From positions 62,001 to 126,000 of the forward strand of contig NZ_JAAIKB010000014.1 in assembly GCF_011040385.1 (NCBI RefSeq): DNA of 64,000 bases, given 5' to 3'. The translations under genes were made by a program, and so were the position numbers. The notes below the pieces were generated by a model, which was not told the DNA's origin, did no database searches, and saw nothing but the letters and a program-made list of their open reading frames with translations. This document shows, one piece after another, positions 25,734 through 34,117 of the stretch. The DNA is from Falsiroseomonas algicola (lineage in GTDB: Bacteria > Pseudomonadota > Alphaproteobacteria > Acetobacterales > Acetobacteraceae). Within the stretch, counting starts at the first letter, position 1; the number at the start of each line of letters is the position of its first letter.

Positions 25734-26930
25734 TTGGCGCAAGCGTCGGCCGATGACCTGCTGCGCGAGGGCGCCGCGCGCCACGCCCGCGGCGAGATCG
25801 CGATGGCGGAGCGGCTGTATCGCCGTGTCCTCAAGCTGCGGCCGCAGGATGCCAACGCCCTGAACCTGCTCGGCGTCGCGGCGCGCCAGCGCGGCGACAT
25901 CGCCACGGCCCTATCCCTCTCCGCGGAGGCCGTCGCCCGCAACCCGGGCAGCCCCGTCTTCCTGGCCAATCGTGGCGGCACGCTGGCGGAGGCCGGGCGG
26001 CTGGAGGAGGCGGCGCAGGCGTTGCGCGCCGCACTCGCCATCCGGCCCGCCGATCCGATGGCGCTGCGCAACCTCGGCCAGGTGCTCTGCGCGCTGGGCG
26101 ATGCGGCCGCCGCGATCGAGCCGCTGCGCCGTGCCACCACCCTGGCCCCCGCGACGCCGGAACCCTGGATCGCGCTCGCCCATGCGCTGCGCGAGGTCGG
26201 GCAGGATGGCGCGGCGGAGGCCGCCCGTCGCGCCCTCGCCATTCCCGGCCTCGATCCTTCGCTGGCCGACCAGGCCCGCTTCCTGCTGGCGGCGCTGGGG
26301 GCGGAAGCGGCGCCGGACCGTGCGCCGGCCGCCTATGTGCGGGACCTCTTCGACCTCTATGCGCCGCGCTTCGACGAGGATCTGCAAGGGCGGCTCGGCT
26401 ACCGCACGCCGGCGCTGCTGGCCGCGCTGGTGGCACGCGCGGGCTTCGCCACGGGCCGGGTGCTCGACCTCGGCTGCGGCACGGGCCTGTCGGGCCTGCC
26501 GCTCAAGCCCATGGCGACGCGGCTGGAGGGGCTGGACCTCTCGCCCCGCATGCTGGCGGAAGCCGCGAAGCGCGGCATCTACGATGCGCTGCATGAGGCC
26601 GACCTGCTCGCCTGGCTGCCGACGCGCCGCGGCGGGTTCGACCTGGTGGCGGCGGCGGATGTGCTGAACTACCTCGGGGACCTGGCCCCCGCGCTCACCG
26701 CGATCGCCGCCGCGCTGCGCCCGGGCGGCCTGGCCGCCTTCAGCATCGAGAAGGGGGCGGACGCGCCCTACGCGCTCGGCAACGGCCTTCGCTACCGCCA
26801 CGACCCCGCGCATGTCGAGGCCCTGGCCCGCGCCGGGGGGCTGACGCTCCTGGCGCGGGAGGAGACGGCGCTGCGGGAGGAGAAGGGCGTGCCGGTGGCG
26901 GGCGTGCTCTTCGTGCTGCGCCGGGTCTAG
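25734..26930 (+). CDS. TPR-repeat class I SAM-dependent methyltransferase
   Basis: A 398-residue fusion. Residues 5-150 hold about four tetratricopeptide repeats (for example AERLYRRVLKLRPQDANALN and IEPLRRATTLAPATPEPW). A class I methyltransferase domain follows, with the SAM motif VLDLGCGTGLSGLPL near residue 245 and LEGLDLSPRMLAEA. The substrate is unknown; TPRs suggest a protein partner. The TTG at 25734 follows GGGGGACGGGG. It diverges from the OpgC gene with 29 bases between starts. Confidence 0.82.
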   Translation: MAQASADDLLREGAARHARGEIAMAERLYRRVLKLRPQDANALNLLGVAARQRGDIATALSLSAEAVARNPGSPVFLANRGGTLAEAGRLEEAAQALRAALAIRPADPMALRNLGQVLCALGDAAAAIEPLRRATTLAPATPEPWIALAHALREVGQDGAAEAARRALAIPGLDPSLADQARFLLAALGAEAAPDRAPAAYVRDLFDLYAPRFDEDLQGRLGYRTPALLAALVARAGFATGRVLDLGCGTGLSGLPLKPMATRLEGLDLSPRMLAEAAKRGIYDALHEADLLAWLPTRRGGFDLVAAADVLNYLGDLAPALTAIAAALRPGGLAAFSIEKGADAPYALGNGLRYRHDPAHVEALARAGGLTLLAREETALREEKGVPVAGVLFVLRRV

Positions 26931-26944
26931 CAACTTGTTTTCAC

Positions 26945-26988
26945 GCATTTTCCGAGTCGTCGGGCGTTTCCGCCCGACTTGAAAATGC
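26945..26988. terminator. Nested palindrome between convergent genes
   Basis: Long inverted repeat with outer arms GCATTTTC and GAAAATGC, and inner arms CGGGCG and CGCCCG around TTTC. It sits in the 59-base gap between the methyltransferase and flhG stops. The form (a GCATTTTC palindrome ending in GCTCTAA) resembles intergenic palindromes scattered in alphaproteobacterial genomes, and it can serve as a terminator in both directions. Confidence 0.65.
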
Positions 26989-26989
26989 T

Positions 26990-27742
26990 CTAACCCAGCC
27001 CCCGCGCCAGCGCCGCCACGTCCTTCGCCGCCGCGCTGCCGGGATGGCGCGTCAGCAGCGGTGTCTGGTGGCGGATCGAATCCGGCACCTTCGCATCCCG
27101 CCGGATGATGCCCGCCAGCGGCAGCGGCCGCCCGAGGAAGCGCCGCGCGGCGGCGTCGAGCGTCGCATGGGTGGCCTGGCCGGAGGCCGCGCTGCCGGCC
27201 AGGTTCACCACCAGCCGCGCATCGCCCCCCGGCGCATCCTGCGCATGCAGCTTCAGCACGGCATAGGCATCGGTCAGGCTCGTCGGTTCCTCGGTCGCCA
27301 CCACCAGCAGCAGGTCGGCCGTGGCGGCCAGGCGGCGCTGCGGCGCCTCCACCCCCGCGCCGATATCCACCACCACCTCCTGCCAGCCTGCCGCCAGGCG
27401 GCGCGGCAGGGCGATGGCGGCATCCAGCGCGGCGCCCGCCAGCCCGGCCAGCGCGCCGGTGCCCGACCGGCCGGGCAGCAGGTGCAAGCCGGCGGGCAGC
27501 GGGATCGCCGCCTGTTCCGGCGCCGCGCCCGCGACGACGTGACCGAGGTCAGACCCCGCCTTCAGGCCGAGTTGCACGTCCACATTCGCCAGGCCCAGAT
27601 CGGCATCCATCAGCACCACCCGGCGCCCCGCCTGGGCCAGGGCCTGGGCGAGCGTGATCGCGAGCCAGGTCTTGCCGACGCCACCCTTGCCCGAGGCGAT
27701 GGCGATGACGCGACCGGGCCCGGCCGCCAGCGCCGCACTCAT
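26990..27742 (-). CDS. flhG: MinD/ParA-type ATPase FlhG (flagellar number control)
   Basis: P-loop ATPase of 250 residues with a deviant Walker A, SGKGGVGKTW, near residue 18, then VVLMDADLGLANVDVQLGL, the typical MinD/FlhG switch region. FlhG (FleN, YlxH) acts with FlhF to set flagellum number and position. The start ATG overlaps the flhF-like stop by 4 bases, so it is the last gene of the flagellar operon. The C-terminal membrane-targeting helix is short (AAKDVAALARGLG). Assignment rests on motif plus position. Confidence 0.85.
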   Translation of the reverse strand: MSAALAAGPGRVIAIASGKGGVGKTWLAITLAQALAQAGRRVVLMDADLGLANVDVQLGLKAGSDLGHVVAGAAPEQAAIPLPAGLHLLPGRSGTGALAGLAGAALDAAIALPRRLAAGWQEVVVDIGAGVEAPQRRLAATADLLLVVATEEPTSLTDAYAVLKLHAQDAPGGDARLVVNLAGSAASGQATHATLDAAARRFLGRPLPLAGIIRRDAKVPDSIRHQTPLLTRHPGSAAAKDVAALARGLG

Positions 27743-28638
27743 GGCGCATTCTCCCTGTTGGCCGGCGCCGCCAGGCGCCCGGCAAGTCCTTCTGGCGTCA
27801 GCCTCTCCAGCCCGCCCAACGCATCCTGGCCGATGCCGGCTTCCGTCAGCGCCAGCCCCGCCGCCGCCGCGGCCAGCACGCCGCCCAGCCGCCGCGCGGC
27901 ATCGAGCCGCGTGGGCAGCAGGTAGCGGCAGCCCAACAGCCGGAAGGCATGGGCGGTTTCCGCCGCTTCCTCCGCATCCATCCCGGCGGGCAGCACCAGC
28001 ACGGGCGTGCCCTGCGCGGCTGCCAGCAGCGCCGCCAGGGCACGGGCGGAGGCCGGGCTGAAGGGATCGCAGCCCGGCATGTCCACCAGCGCCGCCTGGC
28101 CCTGCGCCCGCCGCCCCAGCGCCTTGCCCAGCGCCGCCGGGCCACTCGCCACCGCCAGCGGCAGGCCCAGCACCCGCGCATAGGCGGCGATCTGTTCGGT
28201 GGCGCCGGCCCGCCTGCCATCCGCCGTCACCAGCAGCGGCGCCGTGCCCGCCATGACCAGCCGCGTCGCCAGCTTGGCCACGCTGAGCGTCTTGCCCGCG
28301 CCCGGCGGCCCCACCAGCAGCAGCGGCGTGCCGTCCTGCGGCAGCGGCAGGAAGGACAGCACCTGCCCCAGCGCAGCCGGGAGCCGCCCTTCAGACAGCC
28401 GCGCCGCGAGCTCCGCCGGCACGTTGTGGCGCGCCAGCTCCGCCGGAATGGCGCGGGATGGCGCCGCCGCTTCCGGCGGGATCACCAGCGGCTCGTCATC
28501 CTGTTCCTGCGCCGCGGTGATCTCCACCCCGCCATTCACCCGCCGGGTGGAGAGCAGGACCGCATCCTCCCCCATCTCCGCGCGCAGCTGCGCCATGGCA
28601 TCCGACATCCGCGCGGCGCGGATCACGCGCAGCCTCAT
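27739..28638 (-). CDS. flhF: FlhF-like SRP-type GTPase
   Basis: A 299-residue protein with FlhF-type N-terminus (MRLRVIRAARMSDAMAQLRA, MGEDAVLLSTRRV) and an SRP-GTPase G domain: P-loop VGPPGAGKTLSVAKLA, then LLVTADGRRAGATEQI. FlhF recruits early flagellar components to the cell pole. It is shorter than typical FlhF (around 400 residues) and the later G-motif region is poorly conserved (LVDMPGCDPF in place of the DTAGR-type motif), so GTPase activity is uncertain. It overlaps flhA and flhG by 4 bases at both ends. Confidence 0.8.
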   Translation of the reverse strand: MRLRVIRAARMSDAMAQLRAEMGEDAVLLSTRRVNGGVEITAAQEQDDEPLVIPPEAAAPSRAIPAELARHNVPAELAARLSEGRLPAALGQVLSFLPLPQDGTPLLLVGPPGAGKTLSVAKLATRLVMAGTAPLLVTADGRRAGATEQIAAYARVLGLPLAVASGPAALGKALGRRAQGQAALVDMPGCDPFSPASARALAALLAAAQGTPVLVLPAGMDAEEAAETAHAFRLLGCRYLLPTRLDAARRLGGVLAAAAAGLALTEAGIGQDALGGLERLTPEGLAGRLAAPANRENAP

Positions 28639-30713
28639 GCCGCCACCGTGGCCTGCACCGTGCCGACGGTGCGGATGCGCGCGCGGGCATGGATCTCGGT
28701 ATGCGCCAGCACGCTGGTGGCGGGGCGGAAGCGTTCCACCACCGCGCGGACATGGGCGCGGATGGTGCCGGAGCAGACCAGCACCGCGGGTTCGCCCGCA
28801 TTGCTCGCCGCATCGAAGGCGCTGCGCAGCGCGCCCATGAAGGCGGAAAGCTTCGACGGCGCCATGGCGAGCTGCTTTTCCTCACCGGGGCCGATCAGCG
28901 CCTCCTGGAAAGCCAGCTCCCATTCATTCGCCAGCGCGATGATCGGGATGTAGCCGTTGGGCCCGCGCGCCGCGTCGCTGATCTGGCGCGCGAGCCGCGT
29001 GCGCACCATGGCGAGCATGGGGCCGAGGCTGCGCGCCCCGCTTGCCACCGCTTCCTGCATCCCCTCCAGGATCGTCGGCAGGTCGCGGATGGAGACACGC
29101 TCCGCCAGCAGCGCCTGCAGCACCCGCTGCACAGTGCCAAGGCTCGCCTGGCCGGGGATCAGGTCGGAGACCAGGCGCTTGTGCTCCACCGCCAGCTCGT
29201 CGATCAGCTTCTGCGTCTCGGAGAAGGAGAGCAGCTCCGGCATGTTCTCCCGCGTCACCTCGGTCAGATGCGTGGCCAGCACGCCGGCGGCATCCACCAC
29301 CGTGCAGCCCATGGCCAGCGCCTCCTCCCGCCGCACTTCCTCGATCCAGGCGGCGGGCAGGCCGAAGGTCGGCTCCTGCACGCGTTCGCCGGGCAGGGCG
29401 GGCGGGTTGCCGGAGGGATCGATCGCGAGATGCAGCGGCGGCTTCAGCGCGCCGCGCCCGGCCTCGATCTCCTTCACCCGGATCACATAGGTATCGGGCG
29501 GCAGCTGGAGATTGTCCTGGATGCGGACGCTGGGCAGCACGAAGCCGAGTTCCTGCGCCGTGGTCTTGCGGAGCGTGCGGATCTGCTCCGACAGCCGCGG
29601 TGCATCCCCGGCCGCCAGCGACAGCAGCCCATAGCCCAGTTCGAGGCGCAGCAAATCCATCTTCAGCGCGTCGCTCGCGGGCGGCTCCCCGGGCGGGGGC
29701 GGCGGCGCATTGGCCCGCGCGGCGGCGGCACGCTCGGCCTCCCACTGCGCCCTCGCCCCCCAGGCCGCGGCGCCGGCCAGAGCGAGGAAGGGGATCGCCG
29801 GCATGCCCGGCATCAGCGCCATCAGCACCGCCGCGCCAGCCGCCATCGCCATCGGCTTGGCGCCGCCGAGCTGCAGCGCCAGCGCCTGGTCGGCGCGCCC
29901 CTGCACGCCACCCTTGGTGACGACGATGCCCGCCGCGATCGAGACGAGCAGCGACGGGATCTGCCCGACCAGCCCATCGCCGACGGTCAGGATGGAGAAG
30001 GTGGACACCGCCTCCCCGAAGGCCATGCCCTGGCGCAGCGTGCCGATGGCGATGCCGGCCAGCAGGTTGATCGCCGTCGTGATGAGGCCCGCGATGGCGT
30101 CGCCGCGGACGAATTTCGCGGCACCATCCATGGCGCCGTAGAAGCCGCTTTCCTCCTCCAGCTCCCGCCGCCGGAGCCTCGCCTGTTCCTCCGTGATCAC
30201 GCCGGCGGAGAGGTCGGCATCGATCGCCATCTGCTTGCCCGGCATCGCATCCAGGCTGAAGCGCGCCGCCACTTCCGCGATGCGGCCGGAACCCTTGGTG
30301 ACGACGACGAAGTTCACCACCAGCAGGATGGCGAAGACGATCAGGCCGACGATGACGTCGCCGCCCATGAGGAAGCCGCCGAAGGCGGAGACGACATGCC
30401 CCGCGGCCTGCGGACCCTCATGCCCCTGGGTCAGGATGGCGCGCGTGGTCGCGACGTTCAGCGACAGGCGCAGCAGCGTCGTCAGCAGCAGCACGGTCGG
30501 GAAGCTGGTGAAGTCCAGCGGCCGCTGCATGAACAGCGACACCATCAGCACCAGGACGGAGGCGGTGATGGAGATGGCGAGCCCGGAATCCAGCAGCCAG
30601 GTCGGCAGCGGCACCACCAGCACCGCCACCAGCATGACGACGCCGAGGCCCAGCGCGACGTCGCCCGAAGGTCGCGCCCGTGCCAGCCAGGATGGCAGTG
30701 TGATGCTGGCCAA
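28635..30713 (-). CDS. flhA: Flagellar export protein FlhA
   Basis: Large inner-membrane component of the flagellar type III export gate, 692 residues. The N-terminal half has about eight transmembrane helices and the conserved cytoplasmic FHIPEP-like segment (here AARFSLDAMPGKQMAIDADL). The C-terminal half (from about residue 350) is the soluble domain that docks chaperone-substrate complexes, with LGFVLPSVRIQDN and GCTVVDAAGVLATHL. It sits between flbD and flhF-like genes; stop and start overlaps mark one operon. Confidence 0.96.
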   Translation of the reverse strand: MASITLPSWLARARPSGDVALGLGVVMLVAVLVVPLPTWLLDSGLAISITASVLVLMVSLFMQRPLDFTSFPTVLLLTTLLRLSLNVATTRAILTQGHEGPQAAGHVVSAFGGFLMGGDVIVGLIVFAILLVVNFVVVTKGSGRIAEVAARFSLDAMPGKQMAIDADLSAGVITEEQARLRRRELEEESGFYGAMDGAAKFVRGDAIAGLITTAINLLAGIAIGTLRQGMAFGEAVSTFSILTVGDGLVGQIPSLLVSIAAGIVVTKGGVQGRADQALALQLGGAKPMAMAAGAAVLMALMPGMPAIPFLALAGAAAWGARAQWEAERAAAARANAPPPPPGEPPASDALKMDLLRLELGYGLLSLAAGDAPRLSEQIRTLRKTTAQELGFVLPSVRIQDNLQLPPDTYVIRVKEIEAGRGALKPPLHLAIDPSGNPPALPGERVQEPTFGLPAAWIEEVRREEALAMGCTVVDAAGVLATHLTEVTRENMPELLSFSETQKLIDELAVEHKRLVSDLIPGQASLGTVQRVLQALLAERVSIRDLPTILEGMQEAVASGARSLGPMLAMVRTRLARQISDAARGPNGYIPIIALANEWELAFQEALIGPGEEKQLAMAPSKLSAFMGALRSAFDAASNAGEPAVLVCSGTIRAHVRAVVERFRPATSVLAHTEIHARARIRTVGTVQATVAA

Positions 30714-30716
30714 GGG

Positions 30717-32171
30717 TCAGACCGCGACCGGCAGCGTGGGCGTCATCTGCCCCGGCGCCGGTGGCGCCATCTGGCCCGGTGCCGGTGGTGCCATCTGCCC
30801 CGGTGCCGGCGGCACCGGAAGCCCGGCCGCCCGATAGTCCTGCAGCTTGTTGCGCAGCGTGCGGATGGAGATGCCGAGGATCTCCGCCGCCCGCGTGCGG
30901 TTGCCGAGGCAGTGGGACAGCGTCTCCAGGATCAGGTCGCGCTCCACCTCCTCCATCTTCCGCCCGACCAGCGCGGCGACGCGGTTCGCCGGCGCCGTGG
31001 CTGGGCCCGACGCAACGGCCGGCGCGGCCTGCAGCGTGGCCACCGCCTCCGTCTCCGTCAGCACGGCGCGCGGCGTCAGCTCCACCGCCTCGGGTCCGAT
31101 CTCATGCCCCTCCGCCAGCAGCACGGCGCGGTGGATGGTGTTCTCCAGCTCCCGCACATTGCCGGGCCAGGCATGGGAGAGCAGCGCCTGGCGCGCCACC
31201 AGCGACAACCCCCGTTCCGGCAGGCCGTTGGCGCGGGCGTAGTGCAGGGCGAAATGCTCGGCGAGCGGCAGGATGTCGGCCGGGCGTTCACGCAGCGGCG
31301 GGATGCGCAGCGCGATGACGTTGAGGCGGAAATAGAGGTCCTCCCTGAACCGCCCGCGCGCCACTTCCTGCGCCAGGTCACGATGGGTGGCCGCCAGCAA
31401 CCGCACGTCGACTTTGATCGGCGCACCGCCGCCCAGGCGATCCACCTCCCTTTCCTGGATGACTCGTAGAATCTTGGCCTGGAGCCGCGGGTCCATCTCC
31501 CCGATCTCGTCAAGCAGCAGCGTGCCGCCATCGGCCTGTTCGAACTTGCCCTTGCGCGTCGCGACGGCGCCGCTGAAGGCGCCCTTCTCATGGCCGAACA
31601 GCTCGCTCTCCAGCAGCGTCTCCGGCAACGCGGCGCAGTTCAGTGCGACGAAGGGGCCGCGCGCGCGCTTCGAGGTCGCGTGCAGGTGCCGCGCCAGCAC
31701 CTCCTTCCCCGTGCCGGATTCGCCCGTCAGCAGCACGGAAGCCTCCGCCCGCGCCACCTGCGCCGCACGGGCCAGCAGCATGGTCATGGCGGGGTCGCGC
31801 GCGATCGGCCCTTCCCGTGACGGCGCCGCGCCGGCGGCCTGCAGCATGGCGATGATGAGGTCCGCATCCGGCGGCAGCGGCAGGAAGTCCCGCGCGCCGG
31901 CCTCGATCGCGCGCACCGCCGCATCGCCATCCTCGGCGCGGCCGCAGGCGACGACGGGGCAGGCGATGCGCTCCGCCGCCATGGCCTGGACAAGCCACGC
32001 CACGTCATGCCGCAGATCGACGAGCGCGAGGTCGGCACCCTCGGCCCGCAGCCGCTCCAGCCCGGCCGCGACGCCCTCGGCGTGGCCAAGCTTGGCGCCG
32101 CGCGCGATCGCGACGCGGGCGGCGGAACCGAGCTCCCCTTCAAGGGAGCCCACGATCAGCAGGCGCGCCAT
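30717..32171 (-). CDS. flbD: Sigma-54-dependent flagellar regulator FlbD-like
   Basis: Enhancer-binding activator, 484 residues: a degenerate receiver domain (1-115) without the usual acidic pair at its start, a AAA+ domain with Walker A GESGTGKE (150-157) and Walker B GGTLLLDEIGEM (215-226), and a C-terminal Fis-type helix-turn-helix (TRAAEILGISIRTLRNKLQ). The sigma-54 contact loop reads GAFSGA (197-202) instead of GAFTGA. The C-terminal tail holds three copies of PPAPGQM. Position within the fliF operon matches Caulobacter flbD, which governs late flagellar genes. Confidence 0.9.
   Translation of the reverse strand: MARLLIVGSLEGELGSAARVAIARGAKLGHAEGVAAGLERLRAEGADLALVDLRHDVAWLVQAMAAERIACPVVACGRAEDGDAAVRAIEAGARDFLPLPPDADLIIAMLQAAGAAPSREGPIARDPAMTMLLARAAQVARAEASVLLTGESGTGKEVLARHLHATSKRARGPFVALNCAALPETLLESELFGHEKGAFSGAVATRKGKFEQADGGTLLLDEIGEMDPRLQAKILRVIQEREVDRLGGGAPIKVDVRLLAATHRDLAQEVARGRFREDLYFRLNVIALRIPPLRERPADILPLAEHFALHYARANGLPERGLSLVARQALLSHAWPGNVRELENTIHRAVLLAEGHEIGPEAVELTPRAVLTETEAVATLQAAPAVASGPATAPANRVAALVGRKMEEVERDLILETLSHCLGNRTRAAEILGISIRTLRNKLQDYRAAGLPVPPAPGQMAPPAPGQMAPPAPGQMTPTLPVAV
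30742..30813. repeat. 24-bp tandem repeat, three copies, in flbD 3' end
   Basis: Three 24-bp units at 30742-30765, 30766-30789 and 30790-30813 differ at only a few positions and encode an eight-residue proline-rich repeat (PPAPGQMA) in the tail of FlbD. In-frame copy change would alter tail length without breaking the protein. Confidence 0.85.
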
Positions 32172-32175
32172 GGCC

Positions 32176-32499
32176 TCAGCCGCCCCGGTCGGATTTGACG
32201 ATTTCGGTCATCGTCACGCCCAGGCGGTTATCCTCCACCATCACCACCTCGCCACGCGCGACCAGGCGGTTGTTGACGTAGATGTCGACGGCCTCGCCCA
32301 GCTTGCGGTCCAGCTCCACCACCGCGCCGCGGCCGAGCTTGAGAAGCTGGGAGACCTGCATCGTGGCCCGACCCAGCACGGCGCTGACCTGCACCGGGAT
32401 GTCGTAGACCGCGTCCAGGTCACGCGGCCCGGTGGGCGCGGAAGCGGTCTGCTGCGCCTCGGTCGCCGGCACGGCCTCGAACCCATCATCGGCGCTCAT
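32176..32499 (-). CDS. fliN: Flagellar motor switch protein FliN
   Basis: C-ring protein of 107 residues. The SpoA/FliN domain is clear: VYDIPVQVSAVLGRATMQVS, LLKLGRGAVVELDR, VDIYVNNRLVARGEVVMVED and VTMTEIV. It forms the base of the switch with FliG and also docks FliH. The stop is 4 bases before the flbD start and the start overlaps the fliH-like stop by 4 bases. Confidence 0.95.
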   Translation of the reverse strand: MSADDGFEAVPATEAQQTASAPTGPRDLDAVYDIPVQVSAVLGRATMQVSQLLKLGRGAVVELDRKLGEAVDIYVNNRLVARGEVVMVEDNRLGVTMTEIVKSDRGG

Positions 32500-33119
32500 G
32501 CGCTCTCTCCCTCTTCATCGCTCCAGATTCCCGCGGCACGCAGCGCATCCACCACCGCGGCACGACGCTTCGCGAGGTCCAGCTGCAGCGCGCCATCCCG
32601 CCAGGCCAGCCGCGCATCGCCCGGCGGCACCGCCGGGTCGCCCACCACCGCCGGACCGCCCTGCGGCATCCGCGCGGCGATCGCCTCCACCAGCGCAGGC
32701 GCCACATGCAGCACCGCCTCCGGCCGGTCCGCGATGGCGGGCAGCAGCGGCACCAGCACATGGGCCACGATGTCCGGCCCCGCCCGTTCCACGGCGCCGG
32801 GCAGCAGCTGGTCGAGGATGTGCGTCAGCGTGCGGGCCAGCGCCGTCGCCGACTCCTCCGCGACCTGCCGGCCGGCCTCCGCGGCGCCATCCATCGCCCG
32901 GGCCATCGCTTCCAGCGCGCGCTGGATCGCGGCTTCCTGCGCCGCGGCCTGCAGGGCGCGGCCTTCCGCCAGCCCCTCCGCATGGCCGATGGCGCGGCCG
33001 GCCTCCTCCGCCTCCGCCCGGATTGCCTCCAGCAGCGCGGGATCGGGCGGTGGTGGCGGGGGCGGGGCCGGCGGCGGAGGCGGCGGCTTCGAGAGGTCCG
33101 GCAGGCGAAGGGCGAGCAT
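32496..33119 (-). CDS. fliH: FliH/FlbE-like flagellar export regulator
   Basis: A 207-residue protein located where Caulobacter has flbE/fliH. It opens with LALRLPDLSKP, then two runs of prolines (about residues 12-25), a Glu/Ala-rich coiled coil with GHAEGLAEG, and a C-terminal domain ending in a conserved FliH-like region (LAWRDGALQLDL). FliH is the negative regulator and stator of the FliI ATPase. Sequence conservation is weak, so the call depends on position. The start overlaps the fliG stop by one base. Confidence 0.75.
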   Translation of the reverse strand: MLALRLPDLSKPPPPPPAPPPPPPPDPALLEAIRAEAEEAGRAIGHAEGLAEGRALQAAAQEAAIQRALEAMARAMDGAAEAGRQVAEESATALARTLTHILDQLLPGAVERAGPDIVAHVLVPLLPAIADRPEAVLHVAPALVEAIAARMPQGGPAVVGDPAVPPGDARLAWRDGALQLDLAKRRAAVVDALRAAGIWSDEEGESA

Positions 33120-34117
33120 CAGGCCACCATCTCGTCATCGCGCCCATCGGCGATCTGGATCTGGCCCTGCGCCGCCAGGTCCTTCGCCATGGCGACGATC
33201 GTCGCCTGCGCCTCGTCCACGTCGCGCAGCTTGACGGGGCCGAGCGCGGCCAGGTCGTCCTTCAGCAGCTTGGAGGCGCGTTCGGACAGGTTGCGGAAGA
33301 ACAGGTCGCGCAGCGTCTCCGACGCGCCCTTCAGCGCCAGCGTCAGCTTGTCCTTCGGCACGGCGCGCAGCAGCGCCTGCACGCCCTGCGTATCCAGGCG
33401 CTGCAGGTCGTCGAAGGTGAACATCAGCGCGCGGATCTTCTCCGCACTCTCGCGCGACCGCTCCTCCAGCGCCGCCAGGATGCGGCCTTCCGCCGCGCGG
33501 TCGAGGTTGTTGAAGATCTCGGCCATGACCTCATGCGCATCCCGCCGCGACCCGCGGGCGAGGTTCGACATGAACTCCATGCGCAGCGTGCGCTCGACGC
33601 CTTCCAGCGCCTCCTTCTGCACCGTTTCCATGCGCAGCATGCGCATCACCACTTCCATGGCGAAGCCTTCCGGCAGCAGCGCCAGCACGCGCGCCGCATG
33701 GTCGGGCCGGACCTTGGACAGCACGACGGAGACGGTCTGCGGGTATTCGTTCTTCAGGTAGTTCGCGAGCACCGCCTCGTTCACGTTGCCCAGCTTGTCC
33801 CACATGGTGCGGCCGGCGGGGCCGCGGATCTCCTCCATGATCTGCATGACGCGCTCCTTCGGCAGCGTCTTCAGCAGCAGGCGTTCGGTGCTTTCGTAGG
33901 AACCGACGAGGTGCCCGGCCTGGCCGAGCTGGGTGCGGAACTGCCGCACCACCTCCTCCACCATCTCGGCCTCCACATTGCCGAGCGCGGCCATGGCGAG
34001 AGAGAGGTCGCGGATCTCATCCTCATGCAGCCGGCCGAAGATCTTGGCGGCCTGCTCCTCCCCCAGCGCCAGCATCAGCGTCGCGGCCTTCTGCGGCCCG
34101 GTCATGCCCCCGCTCAT
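33119..34117 (-). CDS. fliG: Flagellar motor switch protein FliG
   Basis: Rotor protein of 332 residues that couples stator force to the MS ring. N-terminal domain: [20 protein letters not shown]. The middle domain has NEYPQT in place of the usual EHPQT. The C-terminal torque domain reads [17 protein letters not shown] with charged residues, then [11 protein letters not shown]. Length is normal. It overlaps the fliF stop by 4 bases. Confidence 0.96.
   Translation of the reverse strand: MSGGMTGPQKAATLMLALGEEQAAKIFGRLHEDEIRDLSLAMAALGNVEAEMVEEVVRQFRTQLGQAGHLVGSYESTERLLLKTLPKERVMQIMEEIRGPAGRTMWDKLGNVNEAVLANYLKNEYPQTVSVVLSKVRPDHAARVLALLPEGFAMEVVMRMLRMETVQKEALEGVERTLRMEFMSNLARGSRRDAHEVMAEIFNNLDRAAEGRILAALEERSRESAEKIRALMFTFDDLQRLDTQGVQALLRAVPKDKLTLALKGASETLRDLFFRNLSERASKLLKDDLAALGPVKLRDVDEAQATIVAMAKDLAAQGQIQIADGRDDEMVA

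Noticed and set aside
28689-31469. 926-codon plus-strand frame opposite flhA and flbD
   Set aside because: No motif or signal; both opposite-strand genes have complete family motifs.
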